Shown: positions 27,546-37,666, numbered from the stretch's first letter. The stretch: DNA of 64,000 nucleotides from Anaerosporobacter mobilis DSM 15930 (GCF_900142955.1 NZ_FRCP01000017.1:1-64000); one strand, 5' to 3'. Made by a program: numbers and translations. Notes: a model not told the origin generated them from the letters alone.

Positions 27546-30077
27546 TTATACTGCCATTAATCTCTTCACCAATCGAACTGCATCCTGTGCATCCGTTGAA
27601 TATCCATCTGCCTCTATCTCATCTGCATAACTTTGTGTAATTACAGCACCTCCAATTATGACTTTGGCCTTTAATCCTGCTTTCCTGTTAGCACTAACTA
27701 CTTTCTTCATCTCTAACATTGTTGTTGTCATAAGAGCGGATAATGCTATAATGTCCGCATCCTTTTCTTTCGCTGTTTCAATAATCTTAGTGCAGGATAC
27801 ATCTTTCCCAAGGTCAATGACATCATAACCGTAATTTTTAAGCATTAATGCTACAAGGTTCTTTCCAATATCATGAATATCACCTTCAACGGTAGCTATA
27901 ACTATCGTTCCTAGTTTCTTATCTGATTGATTACTTTGTAACATTGGCTCAAGATAATCGATTGCCGTCTTCATTGTTTCTGCGCTACCAATTAATTGTG
28001 GTAAGAAATAAATCTGCTTGTCGAATAGATTACCTACTTCATTGATTGCTGGTATCAACATCGTATCCACGATTGTTGCCGGCTCTTCTCCAGCTGCAAG
28101 TGTTTCTTTCACATGATCAAGTATATTCTTACGATTTCCTTTAATTACATCCGTGTAGATTACCGAGTCGTTGGTCGCTTGACCGTTAGAAGAATCTGTT
28201 CTTTGTTTTCCTGTCCCACCTGTGGAAACATTGGCACTTGCTGTACTATTACCTTCAGACTTCCCCATATTCGTATTGTTTGCACTACCACTTGTAATTG
28301 TCATGGGTCTGCTCGTTACACGGTTAATGTATCGTAAATCTGATTCTTCCTTATTACACAATAAATCAGTAGCAAATGCGGTATTCACTAATAAATCTTG
28401 AGACGGATTTGCAATTGCCATTGTAAGGCCTTCGTGAATTGCCAAAGCTAGGAATGTACTATTTACAAATTGTCTCTCTGGAAGACCAAATGATATGTTT
28501 GATAAGCCTACAATGGTAGCTAATTCTAACTCTTCTTTGCAATAACGAATGGTTTCTAAGGTCTCTATAGCTGCAAGTTTGTTAGCTCCTATTGTATTCA
28601 CGAGTCCATCAACAACGATGTCCTCTTTCGTCAGTCCCTGGGCATATGCTGCTTCAGTTATTGTATGAATAATTTGCTTCTTCTCATCAATATTCTTAGG
28701 TAGTCCTTTGTCCGATAATGGTAATAAGATAAACATTGCTCCGTATTTTTTTGCAATCGGAATCAACTTCTCAAACTTTTCTTTCTCCAACGAGATAGAG
28801 TTAATTAATGCACGGCCTGGATAGATACGAAGTGCTGCTTCGATTACATCAACATGGCTTGAATCAATACATAATGGTAAATTAACCGCCTGGGATAGTT
28901 CATAGACAACCGAAATCATTGTCTCCTTCTCATCGATTCCATTCATTCCCATATTAACATCTAATATAGAAGCGCCATTCTCTTCTTGTTCCTCGGCCAT
29001 TGATACAACCAAATCAAGTTTACCTTCTTTTAATTCTGCTTGAAGATTCTTCTTTCCTGTTGGATTAATACGTTCTCCAACTATTAAGAATTTTCCATTC
29101 AAGTCGATTTCAACGGTCTTACGTTCTGTTGTTACCTGTCGGACTTTAGGATTATAGGAAAGATTAGGCGTTATTTCTTTAACCCCATTAGCAAGTTCAC
29201 GAATGTGTTCTGGTGTAGTACCACAGCAACCACCTACGATGGTTGCGCCATCCATTACAAGCCCTTTTACTTGCAAAGCGAATTCTTGTGGTCCTAGGTT
29301 GAATACGGTTTCGCCATCTATAAGAATTGGTAATCCTGCATTTGGCTTAGCTATAATAGGTACACTTGCATATCTTCGCATAGTCATAACCACATCTCTC
29401 ATCTGATCAGGACCTGTCGAGCAGTTTACACCAACTGCTGCAGCACCTAGGCTTTGCAATACTGTCACAGCAGTCCTAGCATCTGTTCCATACATGGTAT
29501 GCCCATCTTCATTGAAAGTCATAGTTACCATAACAGGGAGGTCGCAAGTTTCTTTTGCTGCAATTAACGCCGCTCTACATTCTTGAAGGCTCATCATAGT
29601 CTCGACGACTAATAAGTCAACTCCTGCTGCCGCCATATATCGAATTTGTTCCTTATAAACTTCAACAAGGTCCTCAAACATGAGCTTACCAATCGGATAT
29701 AACTGCTCCCCAGTCATAGTTAAATCCCCAGCAACATAGATCTTCTTACATTTAAGTTCCGGCTTCTCTTCTTTTGCTAATTGAATAGCTTCTCTTGATA
29801 GTCCAATAAGTTCAGCATTCATCTGTTCCATCTTATCTGCTAGTCCATATTCTTCTAATTTGATACGGTTTGCCGTGAATGTGGGACTATAGAGGATATC
29901 TGTACCTGCTAATACATATTCCTTTTGTAACCGAACTAAAGCATCTGGATTTTTAAGAATCCAATCTTCTGGACATACTCCCGTGGGCATACCTGCTTCT
30001 TGAAGATTGCTACCTGTCGCTCCATCAAGTAATACAATTTTTGATTTACATAAATCCTTAAATTCCTTATGGTTCAT
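27546..30077 (-). CDS. metH: Cobalamin-dependent methionine synthase lacking the reactivation domain
   Basis: An 843-residue enzyme: homocysteine methyltransferase barrel (about 1-305; zinc Cys in GVNCSTGP and VGGCCGTTPEHI), pterin-binding barrel (about 330-590; VGERINPTGKKNLQ), helical B12 cap (about 650-735) and B12 domain with VEGDIHDIGKNLVALML (axial His). It ends straight after the B12 fold, so the AdoMet-binding activation domain found in E. coli MetH is absent. Between the pterin and cap domains is a roughly 50-residue Ser/Thr/Asn/Gly-rich linker (NNTNMGKSEGNSTASANVST). The ATG at 30077 has GGGAGGATTTAGT; an upstream ATG at 30119 is less likely. Confidence 0.93.
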   Translation of the reverse strand: MNHKEFKDLCKSKIVLLDGATGSNLQEAGMPTGVCPEDWILKNPDALVRLQKEYVLAGTDILYSPTFTANRIKLEEYGLADKMEQMNAELIGLSREAIQLAKEEKPELKCKKIYVAGDLTMTGEQLYPIGKLMFEDLVEVYKEQIRYMAAAGVDLLVVETMMSLQECRAALIAAKETCDLPVMVTMTFNEDGHTMYGTDARTAVTVLQSLGAAAVGVNCSTGPDQMRDVVMTMRRYASVPIIAKPNAGLPILIDGETVFNLGPQEFALQVKGLVMDGATIVGGCCGTTPEHIRELANGVKEITPNLSYNPKVRQVTTERKTVEIDLNGKFLIVGERINPTGKKNLQAELKEGKLDLVVSMAEEQEENGASILDVNMGMNGIDEKETMISVVYELSQAVNLPLCIDSSHVDVIEAALRIYPGRALINSISLEKEKFEKLIPIAKKYGAMFILLPLSDKGLPKNIDEKKQIIHTITEAAYAQGLTKEDIVVDGLVNTIGANKLAAIETLETIRYCKEELELATIVGLSNISFGLPERQFVNSTFLALAIHEGLTMAIANPSQDLLVNTAFATDLLCNKEESDLRYINRVTSRPMTITSGSANNTNMGKSEGNSTASANVSTGGTGKQRTDSSNGQATNDSVIYTDVIKGNRKNILDHVKETLAAGEEPATIVDTMLIPAINEVGNLFDKQIYFLPQLIGSAETMKTAIDYLEPMLQSNQSDKKLGTIVIATVEGDIHDIGKNLVALMLKNYGYDVIDLGKDVSCTKIIETAKEKDADIIALSALMTTTMLEMKKVVSANRKAGLKAKVIIGGAVITQSYADEIEADGYSTDAQDAVRLVKRLMAV

Positions 30078-30114
30078 ACTAAATCCTCCCTCGTAAAATA
30101 TCTCATTCGACGTT

Positions 30115-30186
30115 TGCAAAACTCAAAATCGTTTCTTAGGTATCATACCCCAGCTAAGAAGTAGCAAATATCTTTAGAGTTTCGCA
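30115..30186. repeat. 72-bp palindromic element upstream of metH
   Basis: Begins tgcaaaactc and ends gagtttcgca; an inner pair tttcttag / ctaagaag is present. The ends and the cttag/ctaag core resemble those of the 260-bp units at 17.8 kb (gcaaaactc..., ttcttag..., ...gagttttgc). Confidence 0.6.
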
Positions 30187-30213
30187 ATTGTCTATCATTT
30201 ATATATCGTACAA

Positions 30214-31086
30214 TTAATGACCAAATATCTTCTCTTGTATATTCTTTGCTGTAGACGTTGCTGCAAGACCACCTAAAGCAGTTTCTCTCAGTTCAGATGG
30301 AAGCTGCTTACCTACTCTATACATCGCTTCAACAACTTCATCTGCTGGAACGATACATGTCATACCTGCTAAAGCCATATCTGCGCATATAATTGCATTC
30401 ACGGCTTGTGATGCATTACGTTGTGCACATGGTACTTGTACAAGTCCTGCAATAGGATCACATACAAGTCCCATAACATTGATTATTACTAATGAAAATG
30501 CATGAATAGCCATCTGTGCACTTCCTCCAGCCATCTCTACTGCCGCTGCTGCTGCCATAGCTGCTGCAACACCGCATTCTGCCTGGCATCCACCTTCTGC
30601 TCCCGCTACGGTTGCATTCTTCACCACAACTGCTCCAACACCTGAAGCCGTTAGCAATCCTTGTAACACCTCTCGCTCAGAAAGATTTCTTACCTCTTTA
30701 ACGCCAATGAGTACAGCTGGTAAAATCCCACAAGATCCCGCTGTAGGCGCTGCACAGATCTTACCCATAGCTACATTGACCTCACTAGAAGATAACGCTA
30801 ATGCCATCACATGATTAATCAACTCGCCACTTAGTGTATTTCCTTGTCTCGCATACTGATTTTGAGAATATGCCAAACCATTAATCAGACTACCTTCCAC
30901 ATGTAGATTTTGATTCATGGCCTTATGGGAGGAGGATTCCATTACCTTGTACCTACGACTTAGGTTTGTGAATACCTCCTCCTCTGTCATCTGTGATAGT
31001 TTCATCTCATTTTCTAATATAATCTTCCATAGCGGAACTTCACGTTCTGTTGCTATATTAAGAAGCTCTTGTAAATTATGATACAT
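30214..31086 (-). CDS. sdaAA: L-serine dehydratase, iron-sulfur-dependent, alpha subunit
   Basis: Catalytic half of the oxygen-sensitive [4Fe-4S] enzyme that deaminates L-serine to pyruvate. The 290-residue protein shows APTAGSCGILPAVL, GCQAECG and LVCDPIAGLVQVPCAQRN, which hold the cluster cysteines. AATGGAGTAAGG precedes the ATG. It lies 18 bases after the beta subunit gene, in the normal order beta-alpha. Confidence 0.95.
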   Translation of the reverse strand: MYHNLQELLNIATEREVPLWKIILENEMKLSQMTEEEVFTNLSRRYKVMESSSHKAMNQNLHVEGSLINGLAYSQNQYARQGNTLSGELINHVMALALSSSEVNVAMGKICAAPTAGSCGILPAVLIGVKEVRNLSEREVLQGLLTASGVGAVVVKNATVAGAEGGCQAECGVAAAMAAAAAVEMAGGSAQMAIHAFSLVIINVMGLVCDPIAGLVQVPCAQRNASQAVNAIICADMALAGMTCIVPADEVVEAMYRVGKQLPSELRETALGGLAATSTAKNIQEKIFGH

Positions 31087-31104
31087 CCTTACTCCATTCC
31101 GTTA

Positions 31105-31773
31105 CTAATCAGTAACATTAATAACTTGTACTTGAATAATGTTTTCTAATTCTTCCATGGATTCCTTCACATGATGAGGAATCACATCATCCGTTTCAAT
31201 AATACAAAAGGCTTCTTCTCCTCTTGCATTACGACTTAAACGCATGGTGGCGATATTAATATAATTATTGGATAAAATCGCAGATACTTCACTAATAATT
31301 CCTTTTTTATCATAATGATTTATCACAATCGTACTATACTGAGCAGTAAACTCCGTTCGAAATCCATTAATATTAGTGATTACGATCTGACCGCCACCAA
31401 TAGAAGACCCAATTACATAATAACTGGAACCATCTTCTAATAAGAATGAAATCTTTACTGTATTCTCATGAACATTCTCTAACTTTATTTGGTCAAACTC
31501 GTATTCTAATCCTTGTTGCTTTGCTAATTCGAAGGAATCTGCTAATGCTTCATCATCCTCATATAGTCCAAGAACTCCCGCAACTAGCGCACGATCTGTT
31601 CCGTGCCCTTTATAAGTCATTGCAAACGAACCATGTAAACCAAATGTAACCTTTTTAAATGGTTCATTCACAATATTTCTTGCAATACGTGCTAACTTCG
31701 CTGCACCAGCTGTGTGGGAACTTGACGGACCAATCATAATTGGTCCCACTACTTCAAATATACTTACATCCAT
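31105..31773 (-). CDS. sdaAB: L-serine dehydratase, iron-sulfur-dependent, beta subunit
   Basis: The 222-residue small subunit begins with the conserved VGPIMIGPSSSHTAGAAKLA and ends with an ACT domain (about 148-220) that often serves as an allosteric serine site. AAGGTAGATTATA precedes the ATG. It is translated just ahead of the alpha subunit; both sit between the methionine-synthesis genes, so serine-derived carbon flow may be adjusted together with the folate cycle. Confidence 0.94.
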   Translation of the reverse strand: MDVSIFEVVGPIMIGPSSSHTAGAAKLARIARNIVNEPFKKVTFGLHGSFAMTYKGHGTDRALVAGVLGLYEDDEALADSFELAKQQGLEYEFDQIKLENVHENTVKISFLLEDGSSYYVIGSSIGGGQIVITNINGFRTEFTAQYSTIVINHYDKKGIISEVSAILSNNYINIATMRLSRNARGEEAFCIIETDDVIPHHVKESMEELENIIQVQVINVTD

Positions 31774-31966
31774 TATAATCTACCTTTTCTTTCTAGCCTA
31801 AATTGTTAATAATTTATGGTCATAATATAGGATTACCATAGAGTTTTATCCTATGCTTTTGATACGCTACACTGTTAAAATTAATTTTCTAGTGTAACCG
31901 CTCTAGAACTTCATTCTACCAATAATTTATCATATCATAAATAGGGTAGCTTAGTCACTTGTAGAT

Positions 31967-33841
31967 TTATAAATTCATTTTTTCAAACATAGATACACGA
32001 TTGAACGGAATCATGAAGTAATACCCATCTGCATATGGTTCTAATTTCTTCACTAATTCTCTACCAAGAGAGGCTCCAATCATTTCAGCTTCTTCTTTGC
32101 TCATATCTTTTGAATATCTAGAAACAATTTCGTCAGGAACATGAATTCCAGAAAATTCATTTTTAATAAAGTTAGCATTGGTATAACTTACGAATGGCAT
32201 AATACCACATAAAATCTTAGTATCAACATGTTCTTTAATATAATGGATCTTCTCAATTGTTTCCTCATCATATATCGGCTGTGTTAGAAAATACTTCGCT
32301 CCAGCTTCCATCTTACGCTCCATTCGTTCAATAATCTTATCGACTCTTCCAAGTGCTGGATTTAGAGCACCTCCATATTGAATCGGGTCCTCCGAAAAAT
32401 GTTCCTCATTCATCTGCTTAATAAACTGCATAAGTTGAATGGAATTATAATCAAATACATTAGTTGTTGATAAACGTTGCTCACTGGGCACTGGATCTCC
32501 CGTTACCACAAGGAGATTGCGTATTCCATTCACATATGCTCCAAGTAATGTGGAGCGCATCGCTATCATATTCTTATCCCTACAACAAACATGTGGCATA
32601 ACAGAAACTTCATGTTTTGCAGCAATCTTTAAGCTCATTAATAGGGAATCTACACGACTTCTCCCCATTGGTGAATCTGCAATGGTGATAATATCCGCTG
32701 ATGTATTCTTAAGTGCCTCTACACAGCTCATTATCTTCTCATCATTACTATCATAGGGAGGGTCAAGTTCAACTGCAATAACTTTCTTTCCTGACTCCAA
32801 ACGTTCTATGAATGTTCGTTGATCTTTGATTCTGTTATCTAGATTTTCCTCGAAAATAGACCTAGATTTCGTAGTCTTGCCTTCTTCTCTCTCCTCTTTC
32901 TTACTGTTACTGGTTAAAAGAATATCTTTATGTCTTACTTTTACTTGTTCTTTGGAAACTTGGTTGTTAGAACAAGCTTCTTGGAGCGCTTTTATATACT
33001 CTGGTGTTGTCCCACAACATCCACCAAGAATAGATACTCCTAATTGTTTTATTCTACTCATATTCTCTGTAAAATATCGAATATTATTATTAAATACCAT
33101 TCTAGTATACAATTGTTCTGGATATCCAGCGTTAGGTAATACAGCAATCCTTTTATTCACTGGCAATTCTACTGACTGTAAAAACTGATACATATGTCCT
33201 GAACCTATACCACAGTTAAATCCGCAGATAGCGATTTCTTCCATATTCATAACTTCTTTCAGTAGCTTATTGCCCTGAATACCAGCCATTGTATATCCAT
33301 TCTTATTGACACAGAAATTCGTGATAATACAAGCATTCGCATTCATCTCTTTGATATACGATACAACCTCTTTTAACACATCAACTTGTGGAAATGTTTC
33401 AAACAAGAAGATATCTGCTCCTTCTTCTAAAAACACGTTGCATATTCTCTTATATTCACTAATTACTTCTTCTCTCGTTCTCTCTGCATGTACTGGAATT
33501 GGTCCAATATCTGCTGCTATGTAGATAGGAAAGTTCTTAGTTTGATTGAATTCTGTAACCGCTTGTTTTGCTAATTGATACCCTTTCTTAATCAGTGCTT
33601 TTTGTTCTTCCTCATCTATCTCCATAACAACTGAATTGACTGCGAAAGTGTTGGTTCGAATTATGGTAGCTCCAGCCTCCAAATACTCTTTATGGATAGC
33701 AACTACAAGCTCTGGATTATTCATACTGGCCCACTCTGCCATCCCATCGGAGTTCCCGTTCTTCTTAGCATAATAGGTACCCATGGCTCCATCCATAATA
33801 ATCGTACCTTCTTGTAATTTCTCAAGTAATGTTTTCTCCAT
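31967..33841 (-). CDS. yitJ: Fusion of homocysteine S-methyltransferase and methylenetetrahydrofolate reductase
   Basis: A 624-residue bifunctional protein. Residues 1 to about 305 form a homocysteine methyltransferase barrel (IMDGAMGTYYAKKNG; GFNCGIGSG; LGGCCGTTPEYI). A charged linker leads to an FAD-dependent MTHFR barrel (about 345-624; AVELDPPYDSNDE, LLVVTGDPVPSEQR, FLTQPIYDEE). The first half can act as methyl donor-using methyltransferase while the second makes 5-methyl-THF for MetE and MetH. GGGAGGTTCGAAGG precedes the ATG. This fusion is known in Firmicutes (B. subtilis YitJ type). Confidence 0.94.
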   Translation of the reverse strand: MEKTLLEKLQEGTIIMDGAMGTYYAKKNGNSDGMAEWASMNNPELVVAIHKEYLEAGATIIRTNTFAVNSVVMEIDEEEQKALIKKGYQLAKQAVTEFNQTKNFPIYIAADIGPIPVHAERTREEVISEYKRICNVFLEEGADIFLFETFPQVDVLKEVVSYIKEMNANACIITNFCVNKNGYTMAGIQGNKLLKEVMNMEEIAICGFNCGIGSGHMYQFLQSVELPVNKRIAVLPNAGYPEQLYTRMVFNNNIRYFTENMSRIKQLGVSILGGCCGTTPEYIKALQEACSNNQVSKEQVKVRHKDILLTSNSKKEEREEGKTTKSRSIFEENLDNRIKDQRTFIERLESGKKVIAVELDPPYDSNDEKIMSCVEALKNTSADIITIADSPMGRSRVDSLLMSLKIAAKHEVSVMPHVCCRDKNMIAMRSTLLGAYVNGIRNLLVVTGDPVPSEQRLSTTNVFDYNSIQLMQFIKQMNEEHFSEDPIQYGGALNPALGRVDKIIERMERKMEAGAKYFLTQPIYDEETIEKIHYIKEHVDTKILCGIMPFVSYTNANFIKNEFSGIHVPDEIVSRYSKDMSKEEAEMIGASLGRELVKKLEPYADGYYFMIPFNRVSMFEKMNL

Positions 33842-33998
33842 CCTTCGAACCTCCCTAGCTACTTTTATTTTGTTATTGTAAGTAATTAGTGTGCTAAAGT
33901 CAATGGCCTAGCATAAAATCAAATATTCGTAATACCGATATCTAGCTATATTCATTTGTAATAGCACTGCTATACAAAAAATACCTCCACATAAAACA

Positions 33999-34070
33999 AA
34001 AACAATCCTAAATTGTTGAATCCAATGCATAAGAACACCTACATTGTTATTCAACTCTTTAAGATTGTTT
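33999..34070 (-). terminator. Terminator of the chemoreceptor gene
   Basis: Outer arms aaacaatcct / agattgttt and inner arms ttgttgaat / attcaac enclose a large loop; T-rich sequence follows on the minus strand. Confidence 0.6.
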
Positions 34071-34088
34071 TCATTAGTTTGACTATGA

Positions 34089-36128
34089 TTATATTTTAAA
34101 CATCTTCATATTCGTATTCAGCGTTTCTGCTGTTTCTAACAATTTTGCTGCATCTTCATCTACTGTATGACTATTTTCTGTAACTTTTTTCGCATGATTC
34201 GATAAATTTTCAGATGTAGCAAGAATTTCTTCTGCGGCTGCTGATTGTTCTTCTGTAATTGCAGCCACTGAAGTTGCAACTTCATCAACTTTAGTTACCT
34301 TTTCCATCATTTTCTGAACAATATTATTTGTTTCATTTACAGTATTGTAGATATCTTCAAAAGTATTCTCCGCTGTGCCGACCAAATCAATACTATGTTT
34401 AATATTATCGGCACTTTCCTGGGTTTTTTGAATCGTATTGTTTACCAAACTCGCAATATTGCTTGTCAACTCTGTAATATTGTTTACCGATTCCTGACTT
34501 GTCTCTGCAAGTTTTCTGATTTCACTGGCAACTACTGCAAATCCTTTTCCCGCTTCTCCCGCTCTAGCTGCTTCAATTGCAGCATTTAAAGACAATAGAT
34601 TTGTCTGGTTAGCAATTTCACCAATCAGTAGTACAATATTATTTATTTTTTCACTAGACTCATCCACTTCTTCAACTGATTTAATAAGTTGTTCAATGGA
34701 ATCCTTCAAATTTGTCATTGCCATTGAAACCTGTCCCATATCTGCTTTTCCCTTTTCAGAAATAGCAACTGTATTTTTCATTTTAATACTTGCTTCCTTA
34801 CCATCTTGACTGGCTTCTGAAACTACATTCGATAATTCTGTTGCATTTTCAGCTACTTCGGATACTGCCATGGCTAACTCATCCACTGTTTGATTTAATT
34901 CTGACATAGCATTTGACTGTGTCTCTGCAGAATCATATAACTCTAATGCTACCCGACTACTATTTATTGCCTGGTGATCAAGACTTTCAGACATTTTTCC
35001 AACCTCTTGAATCGTATTATGCATAGTCTCAATAAATCTTTGCATGCTACTACTCATTGTTGCTATTTCATCATTTCCCTTAACCTTTACTTCTACGGTA
35101 AAATCACCTTCCGTAATACTTTTAATGGTATGATTTAATTCTTTTACCGGTTTTATGATAAAGTGCACAACTCTTTCTATTAGTATAATTATCAATATTA
35201 CAGCAACTATGAAAAGTTGTATTACTATCTTTTGGAGATCGTTCAATGAAGAAAGTACTTCTTCGTGTGATACATATCCAATTAGCTTCCAAGGTGTATT
35301 ATGAATAGCTTGTACACTTACTGAATATGAGATTCCCTTAGAAGTTACTTTTTTCACACTATTATCGTTTATGTTAACTGTTTTCGCAATTGATTGAATT
35401 AGTTCGTTCGGATTTTCTGCAGTAAAGGCTGTATTTATTAGCGTGTTATCCTCAATTGCTATAATCATGTTATTAGAACTATTCACTAAGAACAATCTTC
35501 CTGTATTTAAGATACTTTTCGAACTGACCATTTCAGAAATTGATTTTAATGATACATCTGCCGATGCTACACCCTCAACATTCTCCACTGACCTTAATTT
35601 TGCAGTTGCACTTACTATATATTCTCCCGTACTTTTATCCAGATAAACCTCTCCAAAATTAAAGTTCTCCTCATTTTCAAGTCCTTCAATATACCAGTCT
35701 CTCTCAGTAACTACATAATCTTCATCTGGAATCCAACCTGATGGTTCAAAGAGTCTATTATCTGAAAGTCCAATATAAACTCCTTCTTTGTAACTTTCAC
35801 TCTTATTCATTGTTGTCTTCAAATATTCCATTAACTCATCATCGCTTAGTTGAATGTTATCAAGTGTATTCTTTACTTGGTTTAGTCCTGATATTATGTC
35901 TTGTGACCAATTTTCAATCTCATGTGTATTTGATATTGTAAGTGATTGAACAAGCTGATCCGCATATTCCATGATTATCTCTCTTGATCTTTTATATGTA
36001 ATACTTAGCATTATAAATGTTGCTATTATTACAAGGGGAATAATAACTAAAATTAATTTCAATTTAATACTTTTAAGTCCTCTTTTCCCCTTATTGTCTA
36101 TTTTTTCACTCATATTCTTTTTACTCAT
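34089..36128 (-). CDS. Methyl-accepting chemotaxis protein (dCache-HAMP-MA)
   Basis: A transmembrane chemoreceptor of 679 residues. TM1 about 21-43, extracellular double-Cache sensor about 50-290 (YKEGVYIGLSDNRLFEPSGW; DYVVTERDWYIEGL), TM2 about 298-320, HAMP about 320-372, then the cytoplasmic coiled coil with the hairpin tip EIANQTNLLSLNAAIEAARA and GKGFAVVASEIRKLA. It should report to CheW/CheA. The dCache pocket often binds amino acids, but the ligand is unknown. AAAGGCGAAATGT precedes the ATG. No other che genes are in the window. Confidence 0.95.
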   Translation of the reverse strand: MSKKNMSEKIDNKGKRGLKSIKLKLILVIIPLVIIATFIMLSITYKRSREIIMEYADQLVQSLTISNTHEIENWSQDIISGLNQVKNTLDNIQLSDDELMEYLKTTMNKSESYKEGVYIGLSDNRLFEPSGWIPDEDYVVTERDWYIEGLENEENFNFGEVYLDKSTGEYIVSATAKLRSVENVEGVASADVSLKSISEMVSSKSILNTGRLFLVNSSNNMIIAIEDNTLINTAFTAENPNELIQSIAKTVNINDNSVKKVTSKGISYSVSVQAIHNTPWKLIGYVSHEEVLSSLNDLQKIVIQLFIVAVILIIILIERVVHFIIKPVKELNHTIKSITEGDFTVEVKVKGNDEIATMSSSMQRFIETMHNTIQEVGKMSESLDHQAINSSRVALELYDSAETQSNAMSELNQTVDELAMAVSEVAENATELSNVVSEASQDGKEASIKMKNTVAISEKGKADMGQVSMAMTNLKDSIEQLIKSVEEVDESSEKINNIVLLIGEIANQTNLLSLNAAIEAARAGEAGKGFAVVASEIRKLAETSQESVNNITELTSNIASLVNNTIQKTQESADNIKHSIDLVGTAENTFEDIYNTVNETNNIVQKMMEKVTKVDEVATSVAAITEEQSAAAEEILATSENLSNHAKKVTENSHTVDEDAAKLLETAETLNTNMKMFKI

Positions 36129-36223
36129 ACATTTCGCCTTTCTTTTTGAAATTTATTCATACATTTTACTTACCTTATAAAATTCAATCTCTACCAAATA
36201 TATCCTCTTTTGATTGCAATATA

Positions 36224-36664
36224 TTACCATTTTATTCCAATTAAGCTACTGTCTTCATACTTACTATTCTTTGTGCTTTCAATTTTACCATCACAAGCAA
36301 TATCTAGATTATTAAAGTAGTCTGTATTTTTATTAATCATCTTAAATGTTTCGTCAACTAATTGTTTTGTAGTCAACTGATTATCCTCTAACTTATTCAT
36401 ATACCGATAATCTCTCTCTACAAAATTCACTATATTTTCGCCCATATAGATAATGTTATCCAGATCATTGACACTTTCCGTACATTTTGAAATACCTTTT
36501 TCAATGTTTTTATCAGACACTTCTTTCACTAAAATAGTATTACTCCATAAACCAAGAAACACCAATAATATGTTTAATATCAGTATAGTAATTATTACTA
36601 TACAATGTTTTAATAAAAATACTTTTAAACTATTAATAATCCTCTCTACTCCTTCACTGATCAC
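36224..36664 (-). pseudogene. Truncated Cache-type receptor N terminus
   Basis: An open frame of 146 residues with one membrane segment (about 19-42) followed by a helix and the start of a Cache-like fold (YFNNLDIACDGKIESTKN, then LIGIKW) that stops at once. There is no HAMP or signalling domain. The only frame-opening codon is a GTG without a ribosome site. It reads as the remnant of a chemoreceptor or sensor whose 3' part was lost, lying just upstream of the intact receptor. Confidence 0.5.
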
Positions 36665-36940
36665 TTAATGTGTATAATCATCTAGTTCCTCAATATATAA
36701 GAACTTATAATAAATTTCACCTAATCATTATACTGTTATTTCTAACTTTATTCTACAATAAATTCAATACAGTAAAAATTTATATTCAAAAAGCAACTCT
36801 CTATTGCTGTAGATAGTTATTTTATAATTGAGATTTTTATGGTAATATTAATTTGGAAAAGTAGAATTTAGACAATTGTCGACATGGGAAAGAGTTTCAC
36901 AATTGACTAAAAGTAGATTTATTAAAAAGGAGGAATGCTA

Positions 36941-37666
36941 ATGTTTCAAATAGCAGTCTGTGATGACAGTATAGAAGAGTTATCCAATATGGTACAGCTA
37001 ATAGACCTATACCGAACATCAAAGCATCTAAACTGCGAACACACTGTCTTTCTAAACGGGTTTGAGCTGATTTCAGCGTTAGAAAAAGAAAAGCGGTTTG
37101 ATATATATTGCCTAGATATTATAATGCCGGGCTTTACGGGCATTGATGTCGCAAAGGAAATCCGCACGTTTGACAAAACTGCGCCTATTATTTTCTTTAC
37201 CTCATCGCCTGAATTTGCTTTGGAGAGCTATTCGGTAAAGGCTATTAACTACATACTAAAGCCAATCTCAAAGGAAAAATTATTCTTTACCTTTGACGAG
37301 CTTTTAGAGCTTATTAAATCGGAAAAAGATGAGGATGCGATTATTGTAAAGAGTAATGAGGGTATTCAAAAAATATTAATTAACAATTTGGTTTTTGCCG
37401 AGGTGATTGGAAGAAGTGTCCTCTATCACCTGCGCTCCGGTAAAGTCATAGAGTGTATTGAAGCCTTTTCTTCTGTCTGTGATAATCTGATGAGGTATGA
37501 GTGTTTTATCAAGCCTCACCGCTCCTATCTTGTGAATATGCAATATGTGGATACCATTGAAAATCATCAGATAACCTTACAAACCCTATCCGCTGTTCCT
37601 GTTGCACAGGGTAAAGCTAAACTAATTAAGACGCAATATCTTAATTATCAAATGGAAGGGGAATAA
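36941..37666 (+). CDS. LytTR-family response regulator (AgrA/VirR-like)
   Basis: A 241-residue regulator: receiver domain (about 1-120) with acidic pair CDDS, phosphoacceptor Asp in YCLDIIMPGFTG, the Thr/Ser of FFTSSPEFAL and Lys in YILKPISKEK; then a LytTR DNA-binding domain (about 140-238; YECFIKPHRSYLVNM). AAGGAGGAATGCTA places the start at ATG 36941 rather than 36935. It is followed 24 bases later by the histidine kinase gene. Two copies of a caattg motif occur 28 bp apart just upstream (36873 and 36901). Confidence 0.93.
   Translation: MFQIAVCDDSIEELSNMVQLIDLYRTSKHLNCEHTVFLNGFELISALEKEKRFDIYCLDIIMPGFTGIDVAKEIRTFDKTAPIIFFTSSPEFALESYSVKAINYILKPISKEKLFFTFDELLELIKSEKDEDAIIVKSNEGIQKILINNLVFAEVIGRSVLYHLRSGKVIECIEAFSSVCDNLMRYECFIKPHRSYLVNMQYVDTIENHQITLQTLSAVPVAQGKAKLIKTQYLNYQMEGE

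Noticed and set aside
26384..34088. SAM (S-box) or cobalamin riboswitches for the methionine genes
   Set aside because: The gaps before metE, the LysR gene, metH, sdaAB and yitJ are short, and I could not see either riboswitch core.
36946..37176. 76-residue minus-strand ORF
   Set aside because: Shadow of the response regulator's receiver domain.
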